Origin: Alkanindiges sp.
GTDB lineage: Bacteria > Pseudomonadota > Gammaproteobacteria > Pseudomonadales > Moraxellaceae
Direction: 5' to 3'
DNA: 8,992 nucleotides
Assembly: GCA_030152125.1 (NCBI GenBank)
Contig: JASLIR010000183.1
Coordinates: 1 to 8,992, forward strand
Of the stretch, positions 1 through 6,464 are shown piece by piece. The notes under the pieces are model-generated. The model worked only from the letters and a program-made list of their open reading frames with translations, was not told where the DNA came from and searched no databases. The position numbers were made by a program, and so were the translations under genes. Within the stretch, counting starts at the first letter, position 1; the number at the start of each line of letters is the position of its first letter.

Positions 1-612
1 GAGTGTGACAAAGCGGGTAGTGTACTGATTATTGACGAAGTGATGACGGGTTTCCGGGTTGGCCTGGGCGGTGCGCAGGGCTTGTATGGTGTACAAGCTG
101 ACATTACCACGCTGGGTAAAATTATTGGTGCCGGGTTGCCGGTGGGTGCCTTTGGCGGTAAAAAAGAAATTATGCAGTGCATTGCGCCGCTGGGTGGCGT
201 GTATCAGGCAGGCACACTGTCTGGTAACCCGCTGGCTATGCGCGCTGGCTTGGCCATGTTCAGGCATTTGCGCCAGCCGGGGTTTTATGAGGCCCTGACC
301 GAGAAGCTGGCTACATTGCTGGCAGGTTTGCAGCAGGCTGCTGACGATGCCGGTGTGGCATTTAGAACCCAGCAGGTGGGTGGCATGTTTGGTTTGTATT
401 TTACTGATTCAAACGATTTGTCCAGTTACGAAGCCATGACCCGCTGTGATGTGGAAGCATTCAAGCAATTTTTCCATGGCATGTTAAAGCGTGGTGTGTA
501 TCTGGCACCTTCTGCGTTTGAAGCTGGTTTTATTTCCAGTGTACATAGTGATGAGGATATTGCTGCAACCATTCAGGCGGCTAAAGAAACCTTTGCAGAA
601 ATGGCTGCTTAA
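1..612 (+). CDS. hemL: Glutamate-1-semialdehyde 2,1-aminomutase, C-terminal part (5' end outside window)
   Basis: This PLP enzyme converts glutamate-1-semialdehyde to 5-aminolevulinate, the C5 route into haem and other tetrapyrroles, in the cytoplasm. The frame is open from base 1 and gives 203 residues up to TAA at 610-612. The family is about 426 residues long, so roughly the C-terminal half is present. Visible motifs are the DEVMTGFR segment (fragment residues 12-19), whose Asp contacts the PLP pyridine nitrogen, then TTLGK (36-40), whose Lys (bases 118-120) is the expected Schiff-base lysine. [14 protein letters not shown] follows, characteristic of GSA aminomutases rather than other class III aminotransferases. 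The fragment offset places this Lys where E. coli has Lys265. An ATG at base 40 lies inside the conserved DEVMTG motif and is not the real start. The next gene begins 134 bases downstream and appears unrelated. Confidence 0.95.
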   Translation, partial: ECDKAGSVLIIDEVMTGFRVGLGGAQGLYGVQADITTLGKIIGAGLPVGAFGGKKEIMQCIAPLGGVYQAGTLSGNPLAMRAGLAMFRHLRQPGFYEALTEKLATLLAGLQQAADDAGVAFRTQQVGGMFGLYFTDSNDLSSYEAMTRCDVEAFKQFFHGMLKRGVYLAPSAFEAGFISSVHSDEDIAATIQAAKETFAEMAA

Positions 613-621
613 CATATAATT

Positions 622-660
622 GCCACGTGCACTGATATGTTAATCGTGTCAGTGCATGGC
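622..660 (+). terminator. Imperfect hairpin downstream of hemL, possible transcript end
   Basis: The left arm is GCCA (622-625), a two-base CG bulge, then TGCACTGATA (628-637). It pairs with TGTCAGTGCA (647-656) and TGGC (657-660), leaving a 9-base loop. That makes 14 pairs including one G-U. It starts 10 bases after the hemL stop. No T-run follows (ATGTCTCTCG), so it is not a textbook intrinsic terminator. It could instead stabilise the hemL mRNA 3' end, or its near-palindromic arms could be a protein-binding site. Confidence 0.4.
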
Positions 661-746
661 ATGTCTCTCGAAGGATATAAGATAGTCCAAGGGAGGCAAT
701 TGCTTAAATAGAAAAAGATAGTAAATAAAATAAGAGACACATTTAA

Positions 747-791
747 ATGAAAAACTTCTCAATGAAAAGCCCTTCAATGAAAAATACTGAT
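747..791 (+). repeat. Three tandem 15-base units covering the kptA start
   Basis: Bases 747-761, 762-776 and 777-791 each begin ATGAAAA. Units 1 and 2 match at 11 of 15 positions; unit 3 matches unit 1 at its first 8 bases only. They encode MKNFS, MKSPS and MKNTD, so each copy carries a potential in-frame start codon. It looks like small duplications of the start region, which makes the true start uncertain. The third copy is too weak to prove common origin. Confidence 0.45.
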
Positions 792-1319
792 ATCAGCAAA
801 TTTTTAAGCTTTGTATTACGCCACGAGCCGCAGTCCATCCAACTGGATATGGATGAGCAGGGGTGGGTGTTTGTACAGCAGCTCATTGATAATGCAAAAG
901 CAATAAGAGGTATAAACCTTGATATTGAAAAAATTAACCAGGTGGTTGCCAGTTGCGATAAACAGCGCTTTAAGCTGAGTGAGGATGGCAGTCGCATTAA
1001 AGCGAATCAAGGCCATAGCATAACGGTTGACCTGGCCTTGCAGCCGCAAATACCACCAGCGATTTTATATCACGGTACAGCCAGCCGTTTTCTGGCAACC
1101 ATTCAGGCACAAGGCTTAAAGGCCATGCAGCGCCATCATGTGCATTTAAGCAGCAAGCCTGAAACTGCATTAGCAGTAGGCCAGCGCTATGGCAAACCAG
1201 TATTGCTACAAATAGATGCTGCCGCCATGCAGCAGCAGGGTTTTGTGTTTTATTGCAGCGATAATCAGGTGTGGCTAACGGATGCCGTGCCAGTGCAATA
1301 TATCCAGATTGCAGGATGA
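747..1319 (+). CDS. kptA: RNA 2'-phosphotransferase (Tpt1/KptA family)
   Basis: Tpt1/KptA enzymes transfer an internal RNA 2'-phosphate to NAD+, giving ADP-ribose 1''-2'' cyclic phosphate and nicotinamide. Eukaryotes use this to finish tRNA splicing; the bacterial substrate is not settled. The 190-residue protein has the whole fold: the N-terminal winged-helix-like part with SKFLSFVLRHEP (17-28), SCDKQRFKLSEDG (69-81), ANQGHS (86-91), then the NAD-binding half with LYHGTASRFL (107-116), RHHVHLS (129-135), a GKPVLLQIDA strand and VWLTDAVP near the end. The likely catalytic set R25, H26, R74 and R129 is intact. K85 stands before ANQGHS, where E. coli KptA has Arg. I kept the first ATG (747), with a weak AAGAG ten bases upstream. 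In-frame ATGs at 762 and 777 are real alternatives, and the family core begins only around residue 15. The gene stands alone between hemL and the membrane-protein pair, and its leader is very AT-rich. Confidence 0.93.
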   Translation: MKNFSMKSPSMKNTDISKFLSFVLRHEPQSIQLDMDEQGWVFVQQLIDNAKAIRGINLDIEKINQVVASCDKQRFKLSEDGSRIKANQGHSITVDLALQPQIPPAILYHGTASRFLATIQAQGLKAMQRHHVHLSSKPETALAVGQRYGKPVLLQIDAAAMQQQGFVFYCSDNQVWLTDAVPVQYIQIAG

Positions 1320-1335
1320 TTATCTTGGTCAGGTA

Positions 1336-1379
1336 ATGTGCAGTTTAAGCCATGACTTCTTGTTTTAAGGTCTGCACAT
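1336..1379 (+). other. Inverted repeat between kptA and the first membrane gene
   Basis: ATGTGCAG (1336-1343) is the exact reverse complement of CTGCACAT (1372-1379), with 28 bases between them. A moderately T-rich stretch (GTTTCTTT) follows. It might fold as a weak terminator for kptA or serve as a binding site. The long loop and short stem make either role uncertain. Confidence 0.25.
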
Positions 1380-1406
1380 GTTTCTTTCATAACAAGCTTA
1401 AATAAA

Positions 1407-1434
1407 TTGCGTTCCTAAACCCCTCTGCTACTAT
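1407..1434 (+). promoter_or_regulatory. Candidate sigma-70 promoter for first membrane gene
   Basis: A TTGCGT -35-like hexamer (1407-1412) and a TACTAT -10-like hexamer (1429-1434) are separated by 16 bases. They lie about 50 bases upstream of the ATG at 1484. Both hexamers differ from consensus, so this is a plausible prediction only. Confidence 0.35.
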
Positions 1435-1483
1435 GGTTAAAAATAAGTCATTTTTAAAAAAGGCCTAAGCCAGAGGTGTAGCT

Positions 1484-2050
1484 ATGGAAAAATCATTATC
1501 ATTTTCTGATGTGCTGGTTGGTATGAGGATCTTTACGCTTGAGTTGTTTAGGGTGGCCGCTTTGCGGCTCATCTTTATTATCTATGTCATGCTTGTCTCC
1601 TTACTGTTCTTTCCACTGGCGGCGGGCTCCTTTTGGACATTCATGATATTTACCATTCCGCTTATCTATGTGATTTTTGCGATACCAGCCCTTCTGTTTG
1701 GTTTTTTCCTGGCGGTGTTTATGATTGCGTTCAGGCAGCAGATACAGCGTGGAAGTATTATTCATATGGTGTTTGCCCTATGCTTTGCGCCTATTGCAGT
1801 ATATTTTTGCTGGTTTCTGTATAAACCGGACGCTGCGATTCATGTCATAGCATATGTTCTGGCGATTAAAAAGCTTGGCCCTGGGGAATGCTTGGCATTA
1901 TTGGGTGTTTTATTCTACGGGGCTTTTATTGTCCGGGCAGGAAAAGTGGTGGCAGGCAGACTAAAAGAAACTGCTTTAAAAGACTTGTTGGTAGCTCCTA
2001 CATCAGTCAGGCGCCAGCTAATGGCTTATAAACACAAAACTGGCGGCTAA
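1484..2050 (+). CDS. Multi-pass membrane protein of unknown function, paralogue A
   Basis: I do not recognise this 188-residue family. Translation starts at ATG 1484, five bases after AGAGGTG (1472-1478). A 25-residue amphipathic N-terminus (MEKSLSFSDV...) precedes strongly hydrophobic stretches at about 28-49, 53-82 (long enough for a bent or double pass, with PLIYVIFAIPALLFG), 93-113 and 134-154. A basic loop, FRQQIQRGS (83-91), separates the second and third. The protein ends in a basic, presumably cytoplasmic tail with APTSVRRQLMAYK (171-183) and TGG at the C-terminus. I see no signal peptide, cysteine motif or enzyme motif. It is a tandem paralogue of the next gene (2104-2673): about 66% identity over residues 1-90, roughly 30% in the middle and 20 of 21 residues in the tail. 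A small transporter-like, sensor or scaffold role are all possible; none is shown. Confidence 0.85.
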   Translation: MEKSLSFSDVLVGMRIFTLELFRVAALRLIFIIYVMLVSLLFFPLAAGSFWTFMIFTIPLIYVIFAIPALLFGFFLAVFMIAFRQQIQRGSIIHMVFALCFAPIAVYFCWFLYKPDAAIHVIAYVLAIKKLGPGECLALLGVLFYGAFIVRAGKVVAGRLKETALKDLLVAPTSVRRQLMAYKHKTGG

Positions 2051-2058
2051 GTGGCTGT

Positions 2059-2085
2059 TTGAAATTGTTCACAATTTACTATAAT
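2059..2085 (+). promoter_or_regulatory. Candidate sigma-70 promoter for second membrane gene
   Basis: A perfect TATAAT (2080-2085) is preceded by TTGAAA (2059-2064) at 15 bases, or by TTTGAA (2058-2063) at 16. Transcription would start near 2092, right at the GAGGT ribosome site (2093-2097), so the leader would be only about 12 bases. The same-spaced element downstream of the second gene supports its being real. Confidence 0.5.
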
Positions 2086-2103
2086 GAAGCGTGAGGTATA
2101 CCC

Positions 2104-2673
2104 ATGGAAAAGTCATTATCGTCTCATGATGTGCGTTTAGGTATAGAGATTTTTATTGTTGAACTGGTTAAGGTGGCTATTTTAAGGGGCATCTTTATCA
2201 TGTATGTGATGCTGCTTTCCTTACTGGTTTTTCCTTTGGTTGCCGGGTCAGTCGCCACATTAATGATATATACCATTCCCGTCATTTATATGGCTTTTGC
2301 ATTACCAGCCCTGCTTTTTGGTTTGTGCCTTGCCTTGTTTATGATGCTGTTCAGGCAGCATATTCAGCAAGGTAGCTCGTCTTATCGCTTTTTTGCAATG
2401 TTTAGCGCACCTTTAGCTGTATTATTCTGTATTTATGTATCATCGCCTTCCGGGGCAACAAACATCTTTATGTTCATTGAGCGGCAGATGGGCAGTTTTT
2501 ATACCTACGGCTGGATGGTGCTGATAGCTATTTTATTTTACGGTAGCTTTATCGTGGGGGCGGGCATGCTGGTCAGCAACTTGCTAAAGAAGGATATTAT
2601 CCAGAGTTTACTCGTAGCACCGACATCAGTGAGGCGTCAACTGATGGCATATAAACGCAAAACTGGCGGCTAA
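2104..2673 (+). CDS. Multi-pass membrane protein of unknown function, paralogue B
   Basis: This 189-residue protein is paralogous to the preceding gene and of equally unknown function. ATG 2104 follows GAGGT (2093-2097) by six bases. Hydrophobic stretches fall at about 26-49, 53-82, 96-114 and 136-157, with the loop FRQHIQQGS (83-91) and the same C-terminal tail LLVAPTSVRRQLMAYK (169-184), then RKTGG. Regions shared with paralogue A are MEKSLS, IYVMLLSLL-like TM1 with FPLxAGS (43-49), TIPxIYxxFAxPALLFG (57-73), and LFYGxFIVxAG before the tail. The segment at 92-135 is nearly unrelated to paralogue A, including a different loop between the last two passes, so the two may differ in partner or ligand specificity. 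The 53-base gap to paralogue A holds a TATAAT box, so B can probably be transcribed alone. Homology with paralogue A continues beyond the stop codon. Confidence 0.85.
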   Translation: MEKSLSSHDVRLGIEIFIVELVKVAILRGIFIMYVMLLSLLVFPLVAGSVATLMIYTIPVIYMAFALPALLFGLCLALFMMLFRQHIQQGSSSYRFFAMFSAPLAVLFCIYVSSPSGATNIFMFIERQMGSFYTYGWMVLIAILFYGSFIVGAGMLVSNLLKKDIIQSLLVAPTSVRRQLMAYKRKTGG

Positions 2674-2681
2674 GTGGTCGC

Positions 2682-2708
2682 TTGGGTAGGCTCATACTTT
2701 GCTATAAT
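2682..2708 (+). promoter_or_regulatory. Candidate sigma-70 promoter for rluA-like gene
   Basis: A perfect TATAAT (2703-2708) has a TTGGGT (2682-2687) 15 bases upstream, a short spacing with a weak -35. A start near 2715 would give a leader of about 33 bases to the TTG start codon. The TATAAT lies the same distance (30 bases) after the membrane-gene stop codon as the one before paralogue B. Confidence 0.42.
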
Positions 2709-2747
2709 CATGCACTATTGCTTTATATGCTGTTGTGAGCCTGCTAC

Positions 2748-3398
2748 TTGTCCAGCCCAAATTTTTTAGAACAAATCCTAATCCATCGCGATGAGCACTT
2801 TATCGTGGTGAATAAGCCACCCGGCATTTTAACCGTGCCGGGCAAGGGTGATTTGACAGATTGTGTGATTAACCGCTTACTGGCTGTTGAGCCAGATACG
2901 CTGCTGATTCACCGGTTGGATCGGGATACTTCCGGTATTCTGGTATTTGCCTTAAACAAGCAGGCGCAGCGTGAAATTTCACGCCAGTTTGAACAACGGC
3001 AAACCGACAAGCAGTATCATGCTTTGCTGGTAGGGCGTGTGGGTGAAGATACTGGCAGTGTGGATGTGCCGGTATGTTACGACCCCAGCCGCCCGCCTTT
3101 ACACATTGCCGACCCCGCTTATCCTAAACATGCATTAACACATTGGCGGGTTACTGATCGCTTTGAGATTGCAGGGCAGCCGGTTTCGCGCGTTAAACTG
3201 GTGCCAGTGACAGGACGGTCGCACCAGTTGCGGGTACATATGCAGCATTTGGGGCACCCTATTGTGGGCGACAGCTTATATGCTGATGCGGCAGGGCAGG
3301 CACTGATGCCAAACCTGTGTTTACATGCCGAGCAACTGTCGTTTTATCACCCGCTTACACAGGAAAAGCTGGTTTTTGATTGTCCGGCAGCATTTTAA
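2748..3398 (+). CDS. rluA: RluA-family RNA pseudouridine synthase
   Basis: The protein isomerises uridine to pseudouridine in structured RNA. Its length and layout match E. coli RluA (219 residues), which modifies 23S rRNA U746 and tRNA U32. The 216 residues contain VVNKPPGILTVPG (20-32), the catalytic HRLDRDTSG (55-63, with D58 as nucleophile), the KQYHALL strand (88-94), TGRSHQLRVHM (155-165) and HPIVGDSLYA (170-179). There is no N-terminal S4 domain, which argues against RluC/RluD types. The exact target cannot be read from the sequence. The start is TTG 2748: an in-frame TGA lies at 2736-2738, and no ATG or GTG occurs before the conserved domain. The upstream ribosome site is weak (GTGAG, 2735-2739). 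It is 122 bases from rapA and separately promoted from the membrane pair. Confidence 0.92.
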   Translation: MSSPNFLEQILIHRDEHFIVVNKPPGILTVPGKGDLTDCVINRLLAVEPDTLLIHRLDRDTSGILVFALNKQAQREISRQFEQRQTDKQYHALLVGRVGEDTGSVDVPVCYDPSRPPLHIADPAYPKHALTHWRVTDRFEIAGQPVSRVKLVPVTGRSHQLRVHMQHLGHPIVGDSLYADAAGQALMPNLCLHAEQLSFYHPLTQEKLVFDCPAAF

Positions 3399-3406
3399 AA
3401 CAAGTT

Positions 3407-3433
3407 TTGCACATATTTTGCACTGATTATGAA
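3407..3433 (+). promoter_or_regulatory. Possible promoter for rapA
   Basis: TTGCAC occurs twice (3407-3412 and 3418-3423). The first copy sits 15 bases before TATGAA (3428-3433). The remaining AT-rich leader to 3520 offers other weak -10-like hexamers such as TATGAG (3462-3467). None stands out, so this is a weak call. Confidence 0.22.
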
Positions 3434-3520
3434 CGAAGTTTTCAGCAAAAATTGCGTTAAATATGAGAGAATGCGCGCCCGCGTAATAATGCTTTTAAAG
3501 CAGCTCGCAAGGTGTAATCG

Positions 3521-6379
3521 TTGCAACAAAATAGGGTGAGTGAATTGCAGGAATTTGCCATTGGACAGCGTTGGTTATCAGACACGGAGTCGGAACTTGG
3601 TTTGGGCGTGTTGATAGACGTTGATGAACGCACCATCAGCATTTTATTCCCTAAAAGTGATGAAACCCGTGTATATGCACGGGCAAATGCACCTTTGTCG
3701 CGCATTCTTTTTAAAGAGGGTGACTGGCTGACCGACCAGGAAGGCATAGAGTGGCAGGTCGAATCCTTTGAAAACGTACGTGGCGTGATGCGCTACAACG
3801 TGATTTGTGGCCAGGGCGTTGAGCGTAAAACCTTTAATGAAACCCGTCTGGGTGCCAATATCCAGCTGGCGCGTCCACTGGACCGTTTGCTAGCCAGCCG
3901 TCTGGAATCCAAAGAGTGGTATGACCTGCGTATAGAAGCCTTGCTGATGCAAAGCCGCATGTCTACCAGCCCATTGCGTGGCCTGATTGGCCCGCGTGTT
4001 GGCCTGATTCCGCACCAGTTATATATTGCACATGAAGTTGGCCGCCGTCTGGCACCGCGTGTGTTGCTGGCTGACGAAGTTGGTCTGGGCAAGACCATTG
4101 AAGCTGGTTTGATTATTCACCAGCAGCTGGTAACAGGCCGCAGTGAACGTATTCTGATTCTGGTGCCGGACTCTCTGCAATACCAGTGGATGATTGAAAT
4201 GCGTCGCCGTTTCAATCTGCAGTTCTCCCTGTTCGATTTAACCCGCACCGCAGCCATTCGTGAACATGATGAAGGTGCCAATCCGTTTGCAACTGAACAA
4301 TGTATTATTGCCAGCATTGATTTGCTGCTGGACCATGAAGACTTAAAGGCACAGGCGCTGGAAGCCGGCTTTGACCTGCTGGTGATTGACGAAGCACATC
4401 ACCTGACCTGGCATGAAAACCCGGAAACCGGTGAAGGTGAAGGGAATGACCGCTATGACCTGGTAGCAGAATTTGCGGCACAGACCCCGGGTGTGTTGCT
4501 GTTAACTGCGACACCGGAGCAACTGGGTGTAGATAGCCATTTTGCCCGTTTGCGCCTGCTGGACCCACAGCGTTTTGATACCCTGAATCATTTTCTGGAA
4601 GAAGAAGCCCAGTACAGCCAAACTGCCAAGGTGGCAGAGGTCTTATTGTCTGATGAGCCTTTAACCGATCGTCATCAGCAGGCGTTAGAGTACCTGCTGG
4701 GCCATACGGTACAGGACGACGCAGAATCGCGCTACCGTGCCATTAATGAATTGCTGGACCGTCATGGTACAGGCCGTATTTTGTTCCGTAATACGCGTGA
4801 AGCCATTCAGGGCTTTCCGGGACGTGACTGTATTGCCGCACCATTGCCTGCACCTGCGCACTGGCCTGTAACTGGCAAATTGCGCGAGCAGATGTGGCCG
4901 GAAGAAGAACAGCTGGATGGCAGCTGGATGGAAAGCGATCCGCGCGTACTGTGGTTAATGGAAGTACTGCGGAAAGACCTGAAACACCGTAAGGTACTGC
5001 TGATTGCCCGCAGTGGCCCGGTGGTAGAGTCGCTGGAAGCTGTATTGCGGGTGCATGGTGGTATTCGCACGGCCATGTTCCATGAAGGCATGAGCCTGCT
5101 GGAGCGAGATCAGGCAGCGGCTTATTTTGCCGAGGAAAGCTATGGCGCACAGATTCTGTTGTGTTCGGAAATTGGCTCGGAAGGGCGTAATTTCCAGTTT
5201 GCCAGTGACCTGATCCTGTTCGATTTACCAGCCAACCCGGATGTGCTGGAGCAGCGTATTGGCCGTCTGGACCGTATTGGCCAGAAGAAACGCATCCAGA
5301 TTCATGTGCCATACCTGATGGGTACGGCGCAGGAACGTATGTTCCGCTGGTATAACGAAGCCCTGAATATATTCGGTAATATTTCGCCAACCGCGCAGGT
5401 ATTGCAGGAAAATCACATTGTTGATTTGAAGGATTGCCTGCTAAATGACCTGGGTGAGCGCTTTGAAGATTTACTGGAAGCAGTGAATCAGGAACGTGCA
5501 GCCCTTGAAGTTGAATTGCAAGATGGCCGTGACCGCTTGCTGGAGTTCAATTCCTGTCGTCCTAAAGTAGCGTCGCGTATTGTAAAAGCGCTGGAAGATC
5601 AGGATGAGCAGAATCCGCTACCGGATTTTATGAAGCGCTTTATGTCGGCTACCAACATTGATTATGAAGAGCAAAGTGATGATACGGTCATCATTCGCCC
5701 TTCTGATCAGATGCAGGTAGAAGGTTTGCTGATGGATGAGGAGGGCATGACGGTGACCTTCTCGCGCGAGCAGGCACAAATCCGTGAAGATGCGCATTAC
5801 ATTACCCTGGAACACCCATTTACACAAAGCCTGTTTGAAATGGTGCATTCACAGTCATTTGGCAATACCAATGTGGCGCTGTTGCGCAGCAATGCCATTC
5901 CGCAGGGCAGCCTGCTGATTGAAATGTGGTTCCGCGTGGAAGTGATTGCACCGAAGGTGCTAAACCTGGCTGCCAGTTTGCCGCAACAGTTGCTACGGGT
6001 ATTGCTGAACGAAAAAGGCCAGGATTTAACCCCTAAAATTAATTCTGCCATGTTACAGCCTTACACGCATTATCTGGACATGAATAATGCCCGGCATGTG
6101 GTGAAGCTGCGCCGTGATGTGATTGAAGAGCGTTACAAGCAGGCTGAGCAAATGGCCAAGGCACAAGTGCAAAGTTTTAGTGAAGTGGCACGTCAGCGTT
6201 ACCATGACCGCTTACAGCAGGAAATTGATCGCCTGACCTATCTGAAAGAACACAATCCAAGCATTCGCGAAGATGAAGTTGAGCGTCTGAGAGAGCAGCA
6301 GCAGCAAGGTGTGGCCCTGTTACAGCATTTATCATTAGTGCCGGATGCCATTCGTGTGCTGGTGGCAATGAAGGGCTAG
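3521..6379 (+). CDS. rapA: RNA polymerase-associated ATPase RapA (HepA)
   Basis: RapA is a Swi2/Snf2-type ATPase that binds RNA polymerase and promotes its recycling after transcription. The 952 residues compare with 968 in E. coli. N-terminal tandem Tudor-like domains begin at FAIGQRWLSDTESELGLG (12-29). The helicase core follows with Walker A ADEVGLGKT (184-192), DEAHH (290-294), the TATPEQLG motif (329-336), SHFARLRLLDP (339-349), lobe 2 with HEGMSLLERD (521-530), SEIGSEGRNFQF (549-560), and motif VI QRIGRLDRIGQ (578-588). The long C-terminal region ends in NPSIREDEVERLR and DAIRVLVA. All ATPase motifs are intact. The start must be non-ATG: TAA at 3515 closes the frame, and the first ATG is far inside. 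TTG 3521 has AAGGTG (3509-3514) six bases upstream. TTG 3545, with AGGGTG (3533-3538) at the same spacing, would match the E. coli N-terminus better; GTG 3536 is a third option. Confidence 0.96.
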   Translation: MQQNRVSELQEFAIGQRWLSDTESELGLGVLIDVDERTISILFPKSDETRVYARANAPLSRILFKEGDWLTDQEGIEWQVESFENVRGVMRYNVICGQGVERKTFNETRLGANIQLARPLDRLLASRLESKEWYDLRIEALLMQSRMSTSPLRGLIGPRVGLIPHQLYIAHEVGRRLAPRVLLADEVGLGKTIEAGLIIHQQLVTGRSERILILVPDSLQYQWMIEMRRRFNLQFSLFDLTRTAAIREHDEGANPFATEQCIIASIDLLLDHEDLKAQALEAGFDLLVIDEAHHLTWHENPETGEGEGNDRYDLVAEFAAQTPGVLLLTATPEQLGVDSHFARLRLLDPQRFDTLNHFLEEEAQYSQTAKVAEVLLSDEPLTDRHQQALEYLLGHTVQDDAESRYRAINELLDRHGTGRILFRNTREAIQGFPGRDCIAAPLPAPAHWPVTGKLREQMWPEEEQLDGSWMESDPRVLWLMEVLRKDLKHRKVLLIARSGPVVESLEAVLRVHGGIRTAMFHEGMSLLERDQAAAYFAEESYGAQILLCSEIGSEGRNFQFASDLILFDLPANPDVLEQRIGRLDRIGQKKRIQIHVPYLMGTAQERMFRWYNEALNIFGNISPTAQVLQENHIVDLKDCLLNDLGERFEDLLEAVNQERAALEVELQDGRDRLLEFNSCRPKVASRIVKALEDQDEQNPLPDFMKRFMSATNIDYEEQSDDTVIIRPSDQMQVEGLLMDEEGMTVTFSREQAQIREDAHYITLEHPFTQSLFEMVHSQSFGNTNVALLRSNAIPQGSLLIEMWFRVEVIAPKVLNLAASLPQQLLRVLLNEKGQDLTPKINSAMLQPYTHYLDMNNARHVVKLRRDVIEERYKQAEQMAKAQVQSFSEVARQRYHDRLQQEIDRLTYLKEHNPSIREDEVERLREQQQQGVALLQHLSLVPDAIRVLVAMKG

Positions 6380-6413
6380 GTTATTTGTTGATGTTAGTTT
6401 AGTCACCTGACAT

Positions 6414-6445
6414 AAAAAGGCCGGCTGTTAATCAGCCGGCCTTTT
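6414..6445. terminator. Bidirectional intrinsic terminator between rapA and the dehydrogenase operon
   Basis: GGCCGGCTG (6419-6427) and CAGCCGGCC (6433-6441) form a perfect 9-pair GC-rich stem with the 5-base loop TTAAT. It is flanked by AAAAA (6414-6418) and TTTT (6442-6445). Each strand therefore has a U-tract after the stem. It lies 34 bases after the rapA stop and 19 bases from the end of the convergent dehydrogenase gene, so it can end both transcripts. Confidence 0.92.
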
Positions 6446-6464
6446 CGTTGCTCTACTTGCCAGA

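Noticed and set aside
690..711. AGGGAGG followed by TTG CTT AAA TAG upstream of kptA as a leader peptide
   Set aside because: A three-codon frame with only three bases between ribosome-site-like sequence and TTG is expected by chance, and no attenuator structure follows.
1336..1379. Inverted repeat as a confident kptA terminator
   Set aside because: The stem is only 8 pairs with a 28-base loop and an interrupted T-rich tail, too weak to call as a terminator.
4743..5390. A 215-codon open frame on the minus strand inside rapA
   Set aside because: It overlaps the RapA helicase core motifs completely. Its product is low-complexity Pro/Ser/Tyr-rich without any family likeness.
747..6379. kptA, the membrane pair, rluA and rapA as one RNA-related operon or system
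   Set aside because: Gaps of 53-164 bases with individual promoter-like elements separate them. RluA and RapA are common housekeeping genes, so shared RNA themes are probably coincidental.
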